6,881 nucleotides of DNA from positions 1 to 6,881 of the forward strand of contig CALDHQ010000607.1 of NCBI GenBank assembly GCA_937894055.1, in the 5' to 3' direction. The stretch comes from an uncultured Polymorphobacter sp. (GTDB lineage: Bacteria; Pseudomonadota; Alphaproteobacteria; Sphingomonadales; Sphingomonadaceae). Numbering within the stretch: position 1 is the stretch's first letter; each line of letters begins with the position of its first letter. Of this stretch, positions 1 to 5,200 are shown piece by piece. A program made the position numbers and the translations under genes. The notes under the pieces are model-generated. The model saw nothing but the letters and a program-made list of their open reading frames with translations, was not told where the DNA came from and searched no databases.

Positions 1-264
1 AAATGCAAAGCTGTATCCATAAAGGGACCACAACACTGTGATCAATGCAAATACAAACATACACTGTACGAGTACAGAGAGAATGTTCTTACTGCGTGTC
101 AAGCCGCCATAAAACAAAGCCAAACCAGGCAATGTCATCAAGATTACTAGTGCTGTGCACACCAATAGCCAGGCTGTATCGCCCTTGTTTGGAACTAATG
201 CAGGAGCTGCAGCAACTGCAGCGGCGGCGGCAGCTGCACAGCAAAACACAGCGCAGGCCGCCAC
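1..264 (-). other. Ammonium transporter (Amt/MEP) N-terminal segment, cut by window edge
   Basis: Amt proteins are trimeric inner-membrane channels that move ammonium, usually under control of a GlnK-type PII protein. The segment shows an Ala-rich signal peptide ending near AAAPALVPNKG, as in precursor forms of proteobacterial AmtB, then DTAWLLVCTALVILMTLPGL, ALFYGGLTRSKN and an aromatic helix ending LWSLYGYSFAF. These match the first two membrane helices of AmtB, including the near-invariant PGLALFYGG..R.KN signature. Codons in 1-200 are much less GC-rich (TTG, GTA, ACA, CTA) than in the rest of the window, pointing to a different source genome. The upstream boundary is blurred in a low-complexity Ala run (about 190-265). 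The gene's own start codon is not identifiable because the frame is open into UDG-like sequence. Without the window edge the protein would be expected to continue for some 350 residues. Confidence 0.8.
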
Positions 265-795
265 CAACGCGAGCGCCCGCCCCAGCAGCGTCTTCCCCGG
301 CTCCATCCGATGCCACGTCGACGCGCCTGACGGATGCGGCAACGGGATGCAGTCCACCGCGTGCCCGCGATAGGCGATCTGAAATTTCTGCCCGATCGTC
401 TCCACCAGCGGGCGCTCCCCGAGGAATTGCGCGATCGCCAGCTTTCCCACCGGCAGCAGGAGCTTCGGCTGCAGCAACTCAAATTCCCGCTCCAACCACA
501 CCGCGCAATTCGCGATCTCCTCCGGCGCCGTCGGGCCGCGCCCCTCGACGAGCCGGAAGGGCGTCAACTCCTGATCGTCATCCCAGTTGCTGCCGAACGC
601 CGGCGCACCGGTCTTCATGTCCACGTTGGATGTGAAGCCGCCGTAGACCACCGGTGCCCCCGGCCGCACGAGTTGGGTGAAGGCGATGCCCGCCAGCGCC
701 TCGGCAACGCGGTTGCGCCGCGTGACGATCGCCGCGTACCAGAAATACAGCCCGGCCAGAATGACCGCCAGCAGCACCCAGAATAGCGCGCCCAT
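1..795 (-). CDS. Mosaic open frame: LemA-like / MttB-like / UDG-like / Amt-like, cut by window edge
   Basis: One uninterrupted reading frame of 265 codons runs from ATG at 795 to the left edge with no stop. A good ribosome binding site (GGGGAGG, 6 nt before the ATG) supports the start. Read along its length it resembles four unrelated families in turn: LemA N-terminus (residues 1-37), MttB-type trimethylamine methyltransferase (about 33-68), uracil-DNA-glycosylase C-terminus (about 86-177) and ammonium transporter N-terminus (about 178-265). Residues 69-85 are not clearly assigned. No known natural protein combines these domains, and each piece is incomplete for its family, so a working fused product is unlikely. 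The UDG piece contains an internal Met (ATG at 306) that could be mistaken for an Amt start. I read this as an in-frame chimera, probably an assembly or amplification product. The open frame itself is certain; its biological reality is doubtful. Confidence 0.6.
   Translation of the reverse strand, partial: MGALFWVLLAVILAGLYFWYAAIVTRRNRVAEALAGIAFTQLVRPGAPVVYGGFTSNVDMKTGAPAFGSNWDDDQELTPFRLVEGRGPTAPEEIANCAVWLEREFELLQPKLLLPVGKLAIAQFLGERPLVETIGQKFQIAYRGHAVDCIPLPHPSGASTWHRMEPGKTLLGRALALVAACAVFCCAAAAAAAVAAAPALVPNKGDTAWLLVCTALVILMTLPGLALFYGGLTRSKNILSVLVQCMFVFALITVLWSLYGYSFAF
265..540 (-). other. Uracil-DNA glycosylase-like C-terminal segment
   Basis: This segment resembles the C-terminal half of a uracil-DNA-glycosylase superfamily protein, a base-excision repair enzyme that removes uracil from DNA. 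Visible features are a helix with a conserved Cys and acidic ends (IANCAVWLEREFELLQPK), a strand LLLPVGKLA matching the family's 'P.....G..A' element, and PLPHPSGASTWHR, which is the second active-site motif (HPSG.S) that contacts the minor groove next to the flipped base. It closes with a helix GKTLLGRALALVAA typical of the family end. The N-terminal motif with the catalytic acidic or polar residue and any Fe-S cysteines are missing. The frame does not stop where a UDG should but runs on into an Amt-like signal peptide. Gene fragment; the family assignment rests mainly on the HPSG motif and helix order. Confidence 0.65.
592..699 (-). other. MttB-like (trimethylamine methyltransferase family) fragment
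   Basis: The translated segment reads ALAGIAFTQLVRPGAPVVYG, then GFTSNVDMKTGAPAFG. This is the well conserved PGAPV.YG.F.S.VDM..GAPAFG signature of the MttB/trimethylamine:corrinoid methyltransferase family, part of its TIM-barrel domain. Members transfer a methyl group from methylated amines to a corrinoid protein, and many proteobacterial homologues act on related quaternary amines. Only about 35 of roughly 500 residues are present. The left junction overlaps LemA at the shared peptide ALAGI. The right junction lies near residue 68 of the open frame, where the family would continue with TPEY-like residues but an unrelated SNWDDD stretch appears instead. It cannot be functional alone. Confidence 0.6.
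685..795 (-). other. LemA-like N-terminal segment (gene start only)
   Basis: LemA-family proteins are small bacterial inner-membrane proteins with one N-terminal transmembrane helix followed by a long helical domain; their role is poorly defined. Residues 1-20 form a hydrophobic helix (rich in L, V, A, with F/W/Y at the end), followed by a basic stretch TRRNRVAEALAGI. This matches the family pattern of a helix, then a short linker, then RNRV.EA..GI. The expected continuation, which in LemA leads to a conserved RHDLIPN-type motif, is absent because the sequence switches to an MttB-like peptide. The GGAGG box 6 nt upstream makes this start credible. The gene lies downstream of prfB on the same strand, 251 nt away and beyond a hairpin, so it is probably transcribed separately. 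Only about 37 codons are preserved here. Confidence 0.55.
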
Positions 796-914
796 ATCTG
801 CCTCCCCGACAGCGAAGCGACGGTGGATGCACCGGCCTCGGTGCGCGACTGTAACAGATATCAGGGGTGGGTGATATGCGCGCGCGAAAGGGCGCAGATC
901 GGGAGCGGAAGCAG

Positions 915-965
915 GCGCGGGCAAAGCCCGCGCGTCGGACGGGCTCAGCGGCGAGAGCGCCGCTG
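915..965. repeat. Two adjacent perfect GC-rich hairpins
   Basis: Arms GCGCGGGC (915-922) and GCCCGCGC (926-933) pair perfectly around an AAA loop. Arms CAGCGGCG (946-953) and CGCCGCTG (958-965) pair around a 4-nt loop. With a weaker GGACT/AGTCC pair (977-981 and 989-993) and the larger hairpin at 994-1038 they fill most of the gap between prfB and the LemA-like start. They may be extragenic palindromes or part of a compound termination region. No U-tract follows them in either direction. Confidence 0.55.
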
Positions 966-993
966 CCCCGCCGGCCGGACTGCGCGCGAGTCC

Positions 994-1038
994 GCGCGTA
1001 AGGCGAAATTCGCGAAGGGCAAATTTCGCCTTACGCGC
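994..1038 (-). terminator. Hairpin just past the prfB stop
   Basis: A perfect 17-bp inverted repeat (GCGCGTAAGGCGAAATT at 994-1010, its complement at 1022-1038) surrounds an 11-nt loop and begins 8 nt beyond the prfB stop codon. Position and strength fit a transcription terminator for prfB. The minus-strand sequence after the stem is GC-rich without a U-run, so it is not a canonical intrinsic terminator; mRNA 3'-end protection or a Rho-assisted site is also possible. Confidence 0.6.
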
Positions 1039-1046
1039 CGGCCGCG

Positions 1047-2175
1047 CTAGTCGTCATCCTCGACATCAACCGTCTCACCGGTCACGCGCTGCGCGAGTGC
1101 CGCCGCCATGAACGCGTCGATATCGCCATCAAGGACATCGCCGGTCGCGCTGGTCTTGGTGCCGGTGCGCAGGTCCTTGACCTGCTGGTACGGCTGCAGG
1201 ACGTAGCTGCGGATCTGGTGGCCCCAGCCGATGTCGGTCTTGTTGGCTTCGACGTCGGCCGATGCGGCCTCGCGGATGGCCAGCTCGCGTTCGTACAGCC
1301 GTGCCTTGAGCATCTTCATCGCGGTGGCGCGGTTCTTGTGCTGCGAACGCTCGTTCTGGCACGCGACGATGACGCCGGTCGGCATATGGGTGATGCGGAC
1401 GGCGGAATCGGTGGTGTTGACGTGCTGGCCGCCGGCGCCCGACGCGCGGTAGGTATCGATCTTCAGGTCCGATTCCTTGATGTCGATGTCGATTTCGTCA
1501 TCGATGACCGGATAGACCCAGATGCTCGAAAAGCTGGTGTGGCGCCGCGCCGCGCTGTCGTACGGGCTGATGCGGACCAGCCGGTGCACGCCGCTTTCGG
1601 TCTTCGCCCAGCCATAGGCATTGAGCCCCTTGACCAGCAGCGTGGCGTTCTTGATGCCCGCCTGCTCGCCGGCGTGATAGTCGATCAGTTCGACCTTGTA
1701 GCCATGGCGTTCGGCCCAGCGCGTGTACATGCGCTGCAGCATTTCGGCCCAGTCCTGCGATTCAGTGCCACCGGCGCCCGAATTGACTTCGATGTAGCAG
1801 TCGTTGGCGTCGGCTTCGCCCGACAGCAGCGCCGCGACCTTGTCGGTATCGGCGCGCTTCGCCAGGTCGGCGAGCGCCGCGATGCCCTCGTCGGCCATCT
1901 CGATATCGCCTTCCTCGTCGGCCATTTCGATCAGTTCGACATTGTCGGCCAGCTCGCGCTCGATGCGCCGCGTCGCGCCAATCGCCTCGTCGAGGCGGCG
2001 GCGTTCCTGCATCACCGCCTGCGCGGCCTTGGGGTCATTCCACAGCGTCGGGTCTTCGACGCGGTTGTTCAGTTCGTCGAGACGGCGGAGTGCGCGATCC
2101 CAGTCAAAGAAACCTCCTCAGCAGGTCGAGCGCCTGCTGGATTTTATCGACATGGGCCTGGCCCTCGGCACGCAT
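1047..2175 (-). CDS. prfB: Peptide chain release factor 2 (RF2), with programmed +1 frameshift
   Basis: RF2 recognises UGA and UAA in the ribosomal A site and triggers peptidyl-tRNA hydrolysis. The protein is made from two frames: 23 codons from ATG at 2175 to CTT, then a +1 shift at TGA (2104-2106) into the main frame that ends at TAG (1047-1049), giving 375 residues, the usual family length. Visible features are the N-terminal helical domain (to about residue 110), the acidic [11 protein letters not shown] motif, [13 protein letters not shown] (SPY near 203-205, the stop-codon-reading loop, SPF in E. coli), SGAGGQHVN with the catalytic GGQ at 248-250, and the C-terminal [19 protein letters not shown]. 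The start is fixed by the short pre-frameshift peptide [19 protein letters not shown]. No strong Shine-Dalgarno is evident before it. Expression is autoregulated: scarce RF2 lets ribosomes pause at UGA and shift. A simple single-frame call would begin at 2015 and lose 53 residues. Confidence 0.97.
2103..2118 (-). promoter_or_regulatory. prfB programmed +1 frameshift signal
   Basis: On the minus strand the message reads AGGAGGTTTCTTTGAC. It contains an internal Shine-Dalgarno-like AGGAGG (2113-2118), a 3-nt spacer, the slippery CTT and the in-frame TGA followed by C, a poor termination context. Element order and spacing match the classical prfB recoding site (AGGGGG-TAT-CTT-TGA-C in E. coli). 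It is codons 20-24 of the gene, and RF2 level sets the balance between stopping and shifting. Confidence 0.95.
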
Positions 2176-2234
2176 TGTGTGAATTCCCGTGAAGTGAGCC
2201 GGCTACATAGGGGCAAGTGGCCGTGAAGTGAAGG

Positions 2235-2306
2235 GCCTCCGGCGGGCAGGGGTGACCCCTGCACCCAATAATCGGGTGCAGGGGCTAGCCCCTGCCCGCC
2301 GGAGGC
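2235..2306. repeat. Large interrupted palindrome between amidase gene and prfB
   Basis: An outer 18-bp stem (2235-2252 with 2289-2306, GCCTCCGGCGGGCAGGGG) and an inner 11-bp stem (2256-2266 with 2274-2284, CCCCTGCACCC) are separated by a 3/4-nt internal loop and capped by AATAATC. It starts 2 nt after the amidase TAA stop, so it can act as the operon's termination or 3'-end structure. There is no U-run after it. Its size and composition resemble repetitive extragenic palindromes that I recall from sphingomonad genomes; that comparison is from memory and not verified here. Confidence 0.7.
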
Positions 2307-2308
2307 TC

Positions 2309-3715
2309 TTACCCCTTCGGATCAATCGGCGTCAGCCGCCCCAGCCGCGCCTCGATCGCCGCGCCGGCATCGAGGCACAGGTCTTCGCGGAAGCGGTCGC
2401 CGGTGATCTGCACGCCGAGCGGCAGGCCGTTGGCGGTGCCCGTCGGCACGCACACCACCGGCAGCCCGAGCAGGTTCATCGGCACGACAAAGCGCATGAC
2501 GTTGAGGATGTTGGCGGTGCTTTCGGGGCCGGCGATGTCATAGCCGTGGACGAACTGCGGCGTGCACCAGGTCGGCCCGAGAATCAGCGGATAGTCGGCG
2601 AAGAATTCGGACCAGGCGCGGGCGATTTCGTGGCGGCGGGCCTGCAGCATGACGCCGTCGGCATAGCTCGGCAGCGGCTGCGTCGCGGCGAAGGCTTCGA
2701 AAAAGCCGACCGCGTCGGCCGACATGATCTGGCGCAGCGTGTCGGTCATCGTGCCGTATTCCCACACCAGCCACTTCGTCCAGACGTCGATGGCGTCCTC
2801 GACCATCGGCGGATTGACCTCGACGACGTCATAGCCGGCGTCCGTGAGTGCCGCGGCAGCCGCGCGCACACCGGCGCTGATTTCCGGCGCGGTGGTGCCG
2901 CCCGGCGGATCGGCCACCACCGCGACCTTGATGCGGCCGGCGGGTTTCGGCCCGACCAGCGGCGCCGGGAACGAGAACGGATCGCGCGGGTGCGGCCCCG
3001 CAAGCACCGACAGCGCCGTGCGCAAATCGCCGACGCTGCGTGCCATCGGGCCATAGACCGCCATCATCTGGAACACGAGCATCGGGCTGCGCGGCTCGAT
3101 CGACTGGGCATAGGGGATGCGCCCGAAACTGGGTTTCAGGCTGGCGATGCCGCAAGCGAACGCCGGGTTGCGCAAGCTGCCGCCGATGTCATTGCCCAGC
3201 CCGATCGGCGACATGCCGGTGGCGAGCGTGGCACCCTCGCCGCCGCTCGAGCCGCCGACGGTGCGGCCGGCGTCCCACGGGTTGCGCGTCAGCCCGTACA
3301 GCGCGCTGTCGGTGTGGATGCGCAGCCCCATGTCGGGCAGGTTGGTGCGCGCGAACGGTATGCCGCCCGCCGCCTTCATGCGCTCGACCGTCGGGTCGTC
3401 GAGGCTCGGCATGGCGTTGGCGAACGCCGGGACGCCGTGCGTGGTGGGCACGCCGACCTGGTCGATGTTGGCCTTGACGCTGAACGGCACGCCGTGAAAC
3501 GGCCCGAGCGCGGCACCGGCAGCGACCGCCTTGTCGGCGGCGTCGGCAGCTGCCAGCGCGCCCTCGGGGTCAGTGCTCACCACAGCATTCACCGCCGGAT
3601 TGACTGCCGCGATGCGCGCCAGATGCGCCTCGACCACCGCGCGCGACGAGGTATCGCGGCGCGCGATCATCGCAGCGAGTTCGGTCGCGGATTTCCGCCA
3701 GAGTTCGTTGCCCAT
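2309..3715 (-). CDS. Amidase signature (AS) family hydrolase
   Basis: AS enzymes hydrolyse carbon-nitrogen amide bonds (small amides, acylamides, Glu-tRNA(Gln) in GatA) with a Ser-cisSer-Lys triad. The 468-residue protein is complete and of normal length. Lys81 lies in FHGVPFSVKANIDQVGVPTT, the cis-Ser in GGSSGGEGA (Ser156-157) and the nucleophile Ser180 in GNDIGGSLRNPA; the 24-residue spacing between Ser156 and Ser180 equals that of FAAH. The GGEG variant after the serines is closer to FAAH and 6-aminohexanoate-cyclic-dimer-hydrolase-type amidases than to GatA. No gatC or gatB neighbours are present, arguing against a role in tRNA amidation. No signal peptide is seen. Start: ATG at 3715 preceded by GGGGAGGGG; the longer open frame upstream to 3961 overlaps the SDR gene and is spurious. 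It begins 31 nt after the SDR stop, so it is probably co-transcribed and followed by a large palindrome. The substrate cannot be told from sequence. Confidence 0.93.
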   Translation of the reverse strand: MGNELWRKSATELAAMIARRDTSSRAVVEAHLARIAAVNPAVNAVVSTDPEGALAAADAADKAVAAGAALGPFHGVPFSVKANIDQVGVPTTHGVPAFANAMPSLDDPTVERMKAAGGIPFARTNLPDMGLRIHTDSALYGLTRNPWDAGRTVGGSSGGEGATLATGMSPIGLGNDIGGSLRNPAFACGIASLKPSFGRIPYAQSIEPRSPMLVFQMMAVYGPMARSVGDLRTALSVLAGPHPRDPFSFPAPLVGPKPAGRIKVAVVADPPGGTTAPEISAGVRAAAAALTDAGYDVVEVNPPMVEDAIDVWTKWLVWEYGTMTDTLRQIMSADAVGFFEAFAATQPLPSYADGVMLQARRHEIARAWSEFFADYPLILGPTWCTPQFVHGYDIAGPESTANILNVMRFVVPMNLLGLPVVCVPTGTANGLPLGVQITGDRFREDLCLDAGAAIEARLGRLTPIDPKG

Positions 3716-3746
3716 ATGCCCCTCCCCAGAAGCGTCGTTGTGAACC

Positions 3747-4538
3747 TTACCCCAGCCGCGCCGACGAATCGCCGAGCCCCGAGCCACCGTCGCAATCGAT
3801 GATCGCGCCGGTGATGTATTTGGCATTGTCGGTGCACAGGAACAGCGCGACATCGGCAATGTCGCGCTTGGTGCCATAGTCGCGCAGCGGCACGCTGGCC
3901 TTGATGCGCTTTTCGATTTCGGGGGTCGACCCCAGCCGCCGCATGCCTTCGGTATCGGCAATCGGCCCCGGCGTGACGGCGTTGACGCGGACGCCTTCGG
4001 GGCCCCACTCCATCGCCAGGCACTTGGTCAGCATGTTGATGCCGGCCTTCGCCGCGCAGACGTGCGACTGCATCATCGTCGGGTTGACCGCCTGTCCCGC
4101 GGTGATCGAAATCAGCGAGGCGCCCGGCCGGCGCAGGAACGCATAGCAGGCGCGCAGCACGTTGAACGTGCCGATCAGGTCGATATCGATGACGGTCTTG
4201 AAGCCGTTCGCCGACATGCCGAGCGCCGGCGCGACGAAATTGCCCGCCGCGCCCGAAATGACGATGTCGATGTCGCCGTATGCCGCCTGCGTCGCCGCAA
4301 GCGCGGCTTCGACCGCGGCATAGTCACGGACATCGGCGGCAATGCCCATCGCGGTGCCACCGGCAGCACGAATGCCCGCCGCCGCCGCCTCGATCTTGTC
4401 GGCGCTGCGGCTGATCAGGCCGATCTTCGCACCGTGGCGCGCAAAGTGTTCGGCGATACCGAGGTTGATGCCGCTCGAGCCGCCGGCGACGAACACGGTC
4501 TTGCCGGCCAGGACGCCGTCCTTGAAAGCATCATTCAT
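3747..4538 (-). CDS. SDR oxidoreductase of the 2,4-dienoyl-CoA reductase type
   Basis: A complete 263-residue short-chain dehydrogenase. The Rossmann fold is shown by VFVAGGSSGINLGIAEHFA (residues 15-33, nucleotide-binding glycines), the DV after a beta strand at 69-70, and SGAAGN at 95-100 (the NNAG equivalent). The active-site region departs from ordinary SDRs: Lys164 is present in CAAKAG, but the usual YxxxK Tyr position (160) is Val. Together with ITAGQ, AMEWGP, NAVTPGPI and TEGMRRLG this pattern is characteristic of peroxisomal-type 2,4-dienoyl-CoA reductases (DECR), which use NADPH to reduce unsaturated fatty acyl-CoA during beta-oxidation. Start: ATG at 4538 with AGGAG about 9 nt upstream; the open frame further upstream lies inside the preceding SDR gene. 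It sits 17 nt after that SDR and 31 nt before the amidase. The reaction is inferred from the subfamily and the true substrate is uncertain. Confidence 0.9.
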   Translation of the reverse strand: MNDAFKDGVLAGKTVFVAGGSSGINLGIAEHFARHGAKIGLISRSADKIEAAAAGIRAAGGTAMGIAADVRDYAAVEAALAATQAAYGDIDIVISGAAGNFVAPALGMSANGFKTVIDIDLIGTFNVLRACYAFLRRPGASLISITAGQAVNPTMMQSHVCAAKAGINMLTKCLAMEWGPEGVRVNAVTPGPIADTEGMRRLGSTPEIEKRIKASVPLRDYGTKRDIADVALFLCTDNAKYITGAIIDCDGGSGLGDSSARLG

Positions 4539-4555
4539 CGTCTGGGCTCCTTTTG

Positions 4556-5200
4556 CTACTGGTCTGGCGCCGGCTTTCGGGGCGGGCCGGTCCTTGGCCC
4601 CAGATGCGCGCCGGCATCGGTGATGATGCTTTCGCCGGTAATGTTGCCCGACTCGCTGCCGGCGAGAAACAGCACCGTATGGGCAATGTCTTCGGCGGTT
4701 CCGGCATGCGCTAGCGGTGTCGCTTGTTCCTGCTGGGCGATCATCTTGGCCAGCCCGGCTTCGCCCATCGGGTCGGCAAACCAGCGCGTCCCGATGAAGC
4801 CCGGGCACACCGCGTTGATCCGCAAACCCGGCCCCAAGGCGCGCGCCAGCGATTTGGTCATGTTGATCAGCGCGGCCTTTGATGCCGCATAGGCGACCGA
4901 CGATCCGATCGCCATGATGCCGGCAATCGAGGCGACGTTGACCACGACGCCCTGCGATCCGGTCGCCGCCATCGCCGGCCCGTTCTTCGCCCGTCTCGCC
5001 GTCCGTCGAGTGTGGCCCAAAAAGTCGTTCAACCTTACTTTTTCCGGGATCACTGGACGCGTTTCTGCAGGAGTGGTCTCTCCAGAAGTAATTGCGGCTG
5101 CCGTCTTTCCGTCCAGAGCGGAAGGAGGCGCCGGCGCGGCAGATTCATTACCGGTTACTGGACCGGGTCCAGTCAGGTTGTCATTTTGCTTTTGAGCCAT
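4556..5200 (-). CDS. Classical SDR C-terminal part fused in frame to an unrelated N-terminus
   Basis: Residues 74-214 of this open frame are the C-terminal part of a classical SDR dehydrogenase/reductase. The catalytic Ser91 lies in NVASIAG, Tyr104 and Lys108 in YAASK, followed by NAVCPGFIGTRW, AEDIAHTVLFLAG and the C-terminal GNITGESIITDAGAHLGP. The first half of the SDR, with its NAD(P)-binding TGxxxGxG motif, is missing. It is replaced by about 70 residues rich in Pro, Ala and Thr that have no SDR character. The junction is near 4985, at AKNGPAMAATG. ATG at 5200 has no clear Shine-Dalgarno, so the fused product is probably not real and the SDR should be treated as a gene fragment. Its 3' end is genuine: it stops at 4556, 17 nt before the downstream SDR start, and would be the first of three genes in the operon. 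Confidence 0.7.
   Translation of the reverse strand: MAQKQNDNLTGPGPVTGNESAAPAPPSALDGKTAAAITSGETTPAETRPVIPEKVRLNDFLGHTRRTARRAKNGPAMAATGSQGVVVNVASIAGIMAIGSSVAYAASKAALINMTKSLARALGPGLRINAVCPGFIGTRWFADPMGEAGLAKMIAQQEQATPLAHAGTAEDIAHTVLFLAGSESGNITGESIITDAGAHLGPRTGPPRKPAPDQ
4986..5200 (-). other. Unrecognised N-terminal segment joined to the SDR
   Basis: About 70 codons starting MAQKQNDNLTGPGPVTGNES give a polar, Pro/Ala/Thr-rich leader followed by a basic stretch (EKVRLNDFLGHTRRTARRAK). No membrane segment, signal peptide or known motif is visible. The codons are less GC-biased than in the neighbouring SDR. It could be the disordered N-terminus of some unrelated protein. I do not recognise the family. 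Confidence 0.35.
5157..5173. repeat. 17-nt perfect palindrome within coding sequence
   Basis: ACTGGACC-G-GGTCCAGT is an 8-bp perfect inverted repeat around one base. It lies inside the unrecognised N-terminal segment, where it encodes part of LTGPGPVTG. It overlaps the stop of the fragment to its right. It may be accidental. Confidence 0.4.

Noticed and set aside
1..270. Eukaryote-looking plus-strand reading with a Cys-rich stretch and poly-Ala/Gln run, suggesting an animal gene fragment
   Set aside because: The minus strand gives an unbroken Amt N-terminus with its signature motif, which fully explains the region; the plus reading needs a frameshift and matches nothing convincingly.
1..306. 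A free-standing Amt gene starting at ATG 306
   Set aside because: That ATG lies inside the UDG-like HPSGAS-TWHRMEPGKTLL segment and has no Shine-Dalgarno; it is an internal Met of the UDG-like piece.
1218..2192. Long plus-strand open frame of 324 codons
   Set aside because: It is antisense to prfB, which has all RF2 motifs; GC-rich third positions create the antisense open frame.
2228..3802. Long plus-strand open frame of 524 codons, Arg/His/Asp-rich
   Set aside because: It is antisense to the amidase, with composition typical of a reverse shadow and no recognisable domain.
3716..3961. Upstream extension of the amidase to an earlier start
   Set aside because: The extension overlaps the 3' end of the SDR in another frame and lacks family similarity; the GGGGAGGGG-preceded ATG at 3715 fits the family N-terminus.
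4539..4808. Upstream extension of the DECR-like SDR
   Set aside because: It lies within the preceding SDR in a different frame and has no SDR content; MNDAF at 4538 has a good RBS.
4062..4892. Plus-strand open frame of 276 codons
   Set aside because: Antisense to the two SDR genes, with Arg-rich shadow composition.
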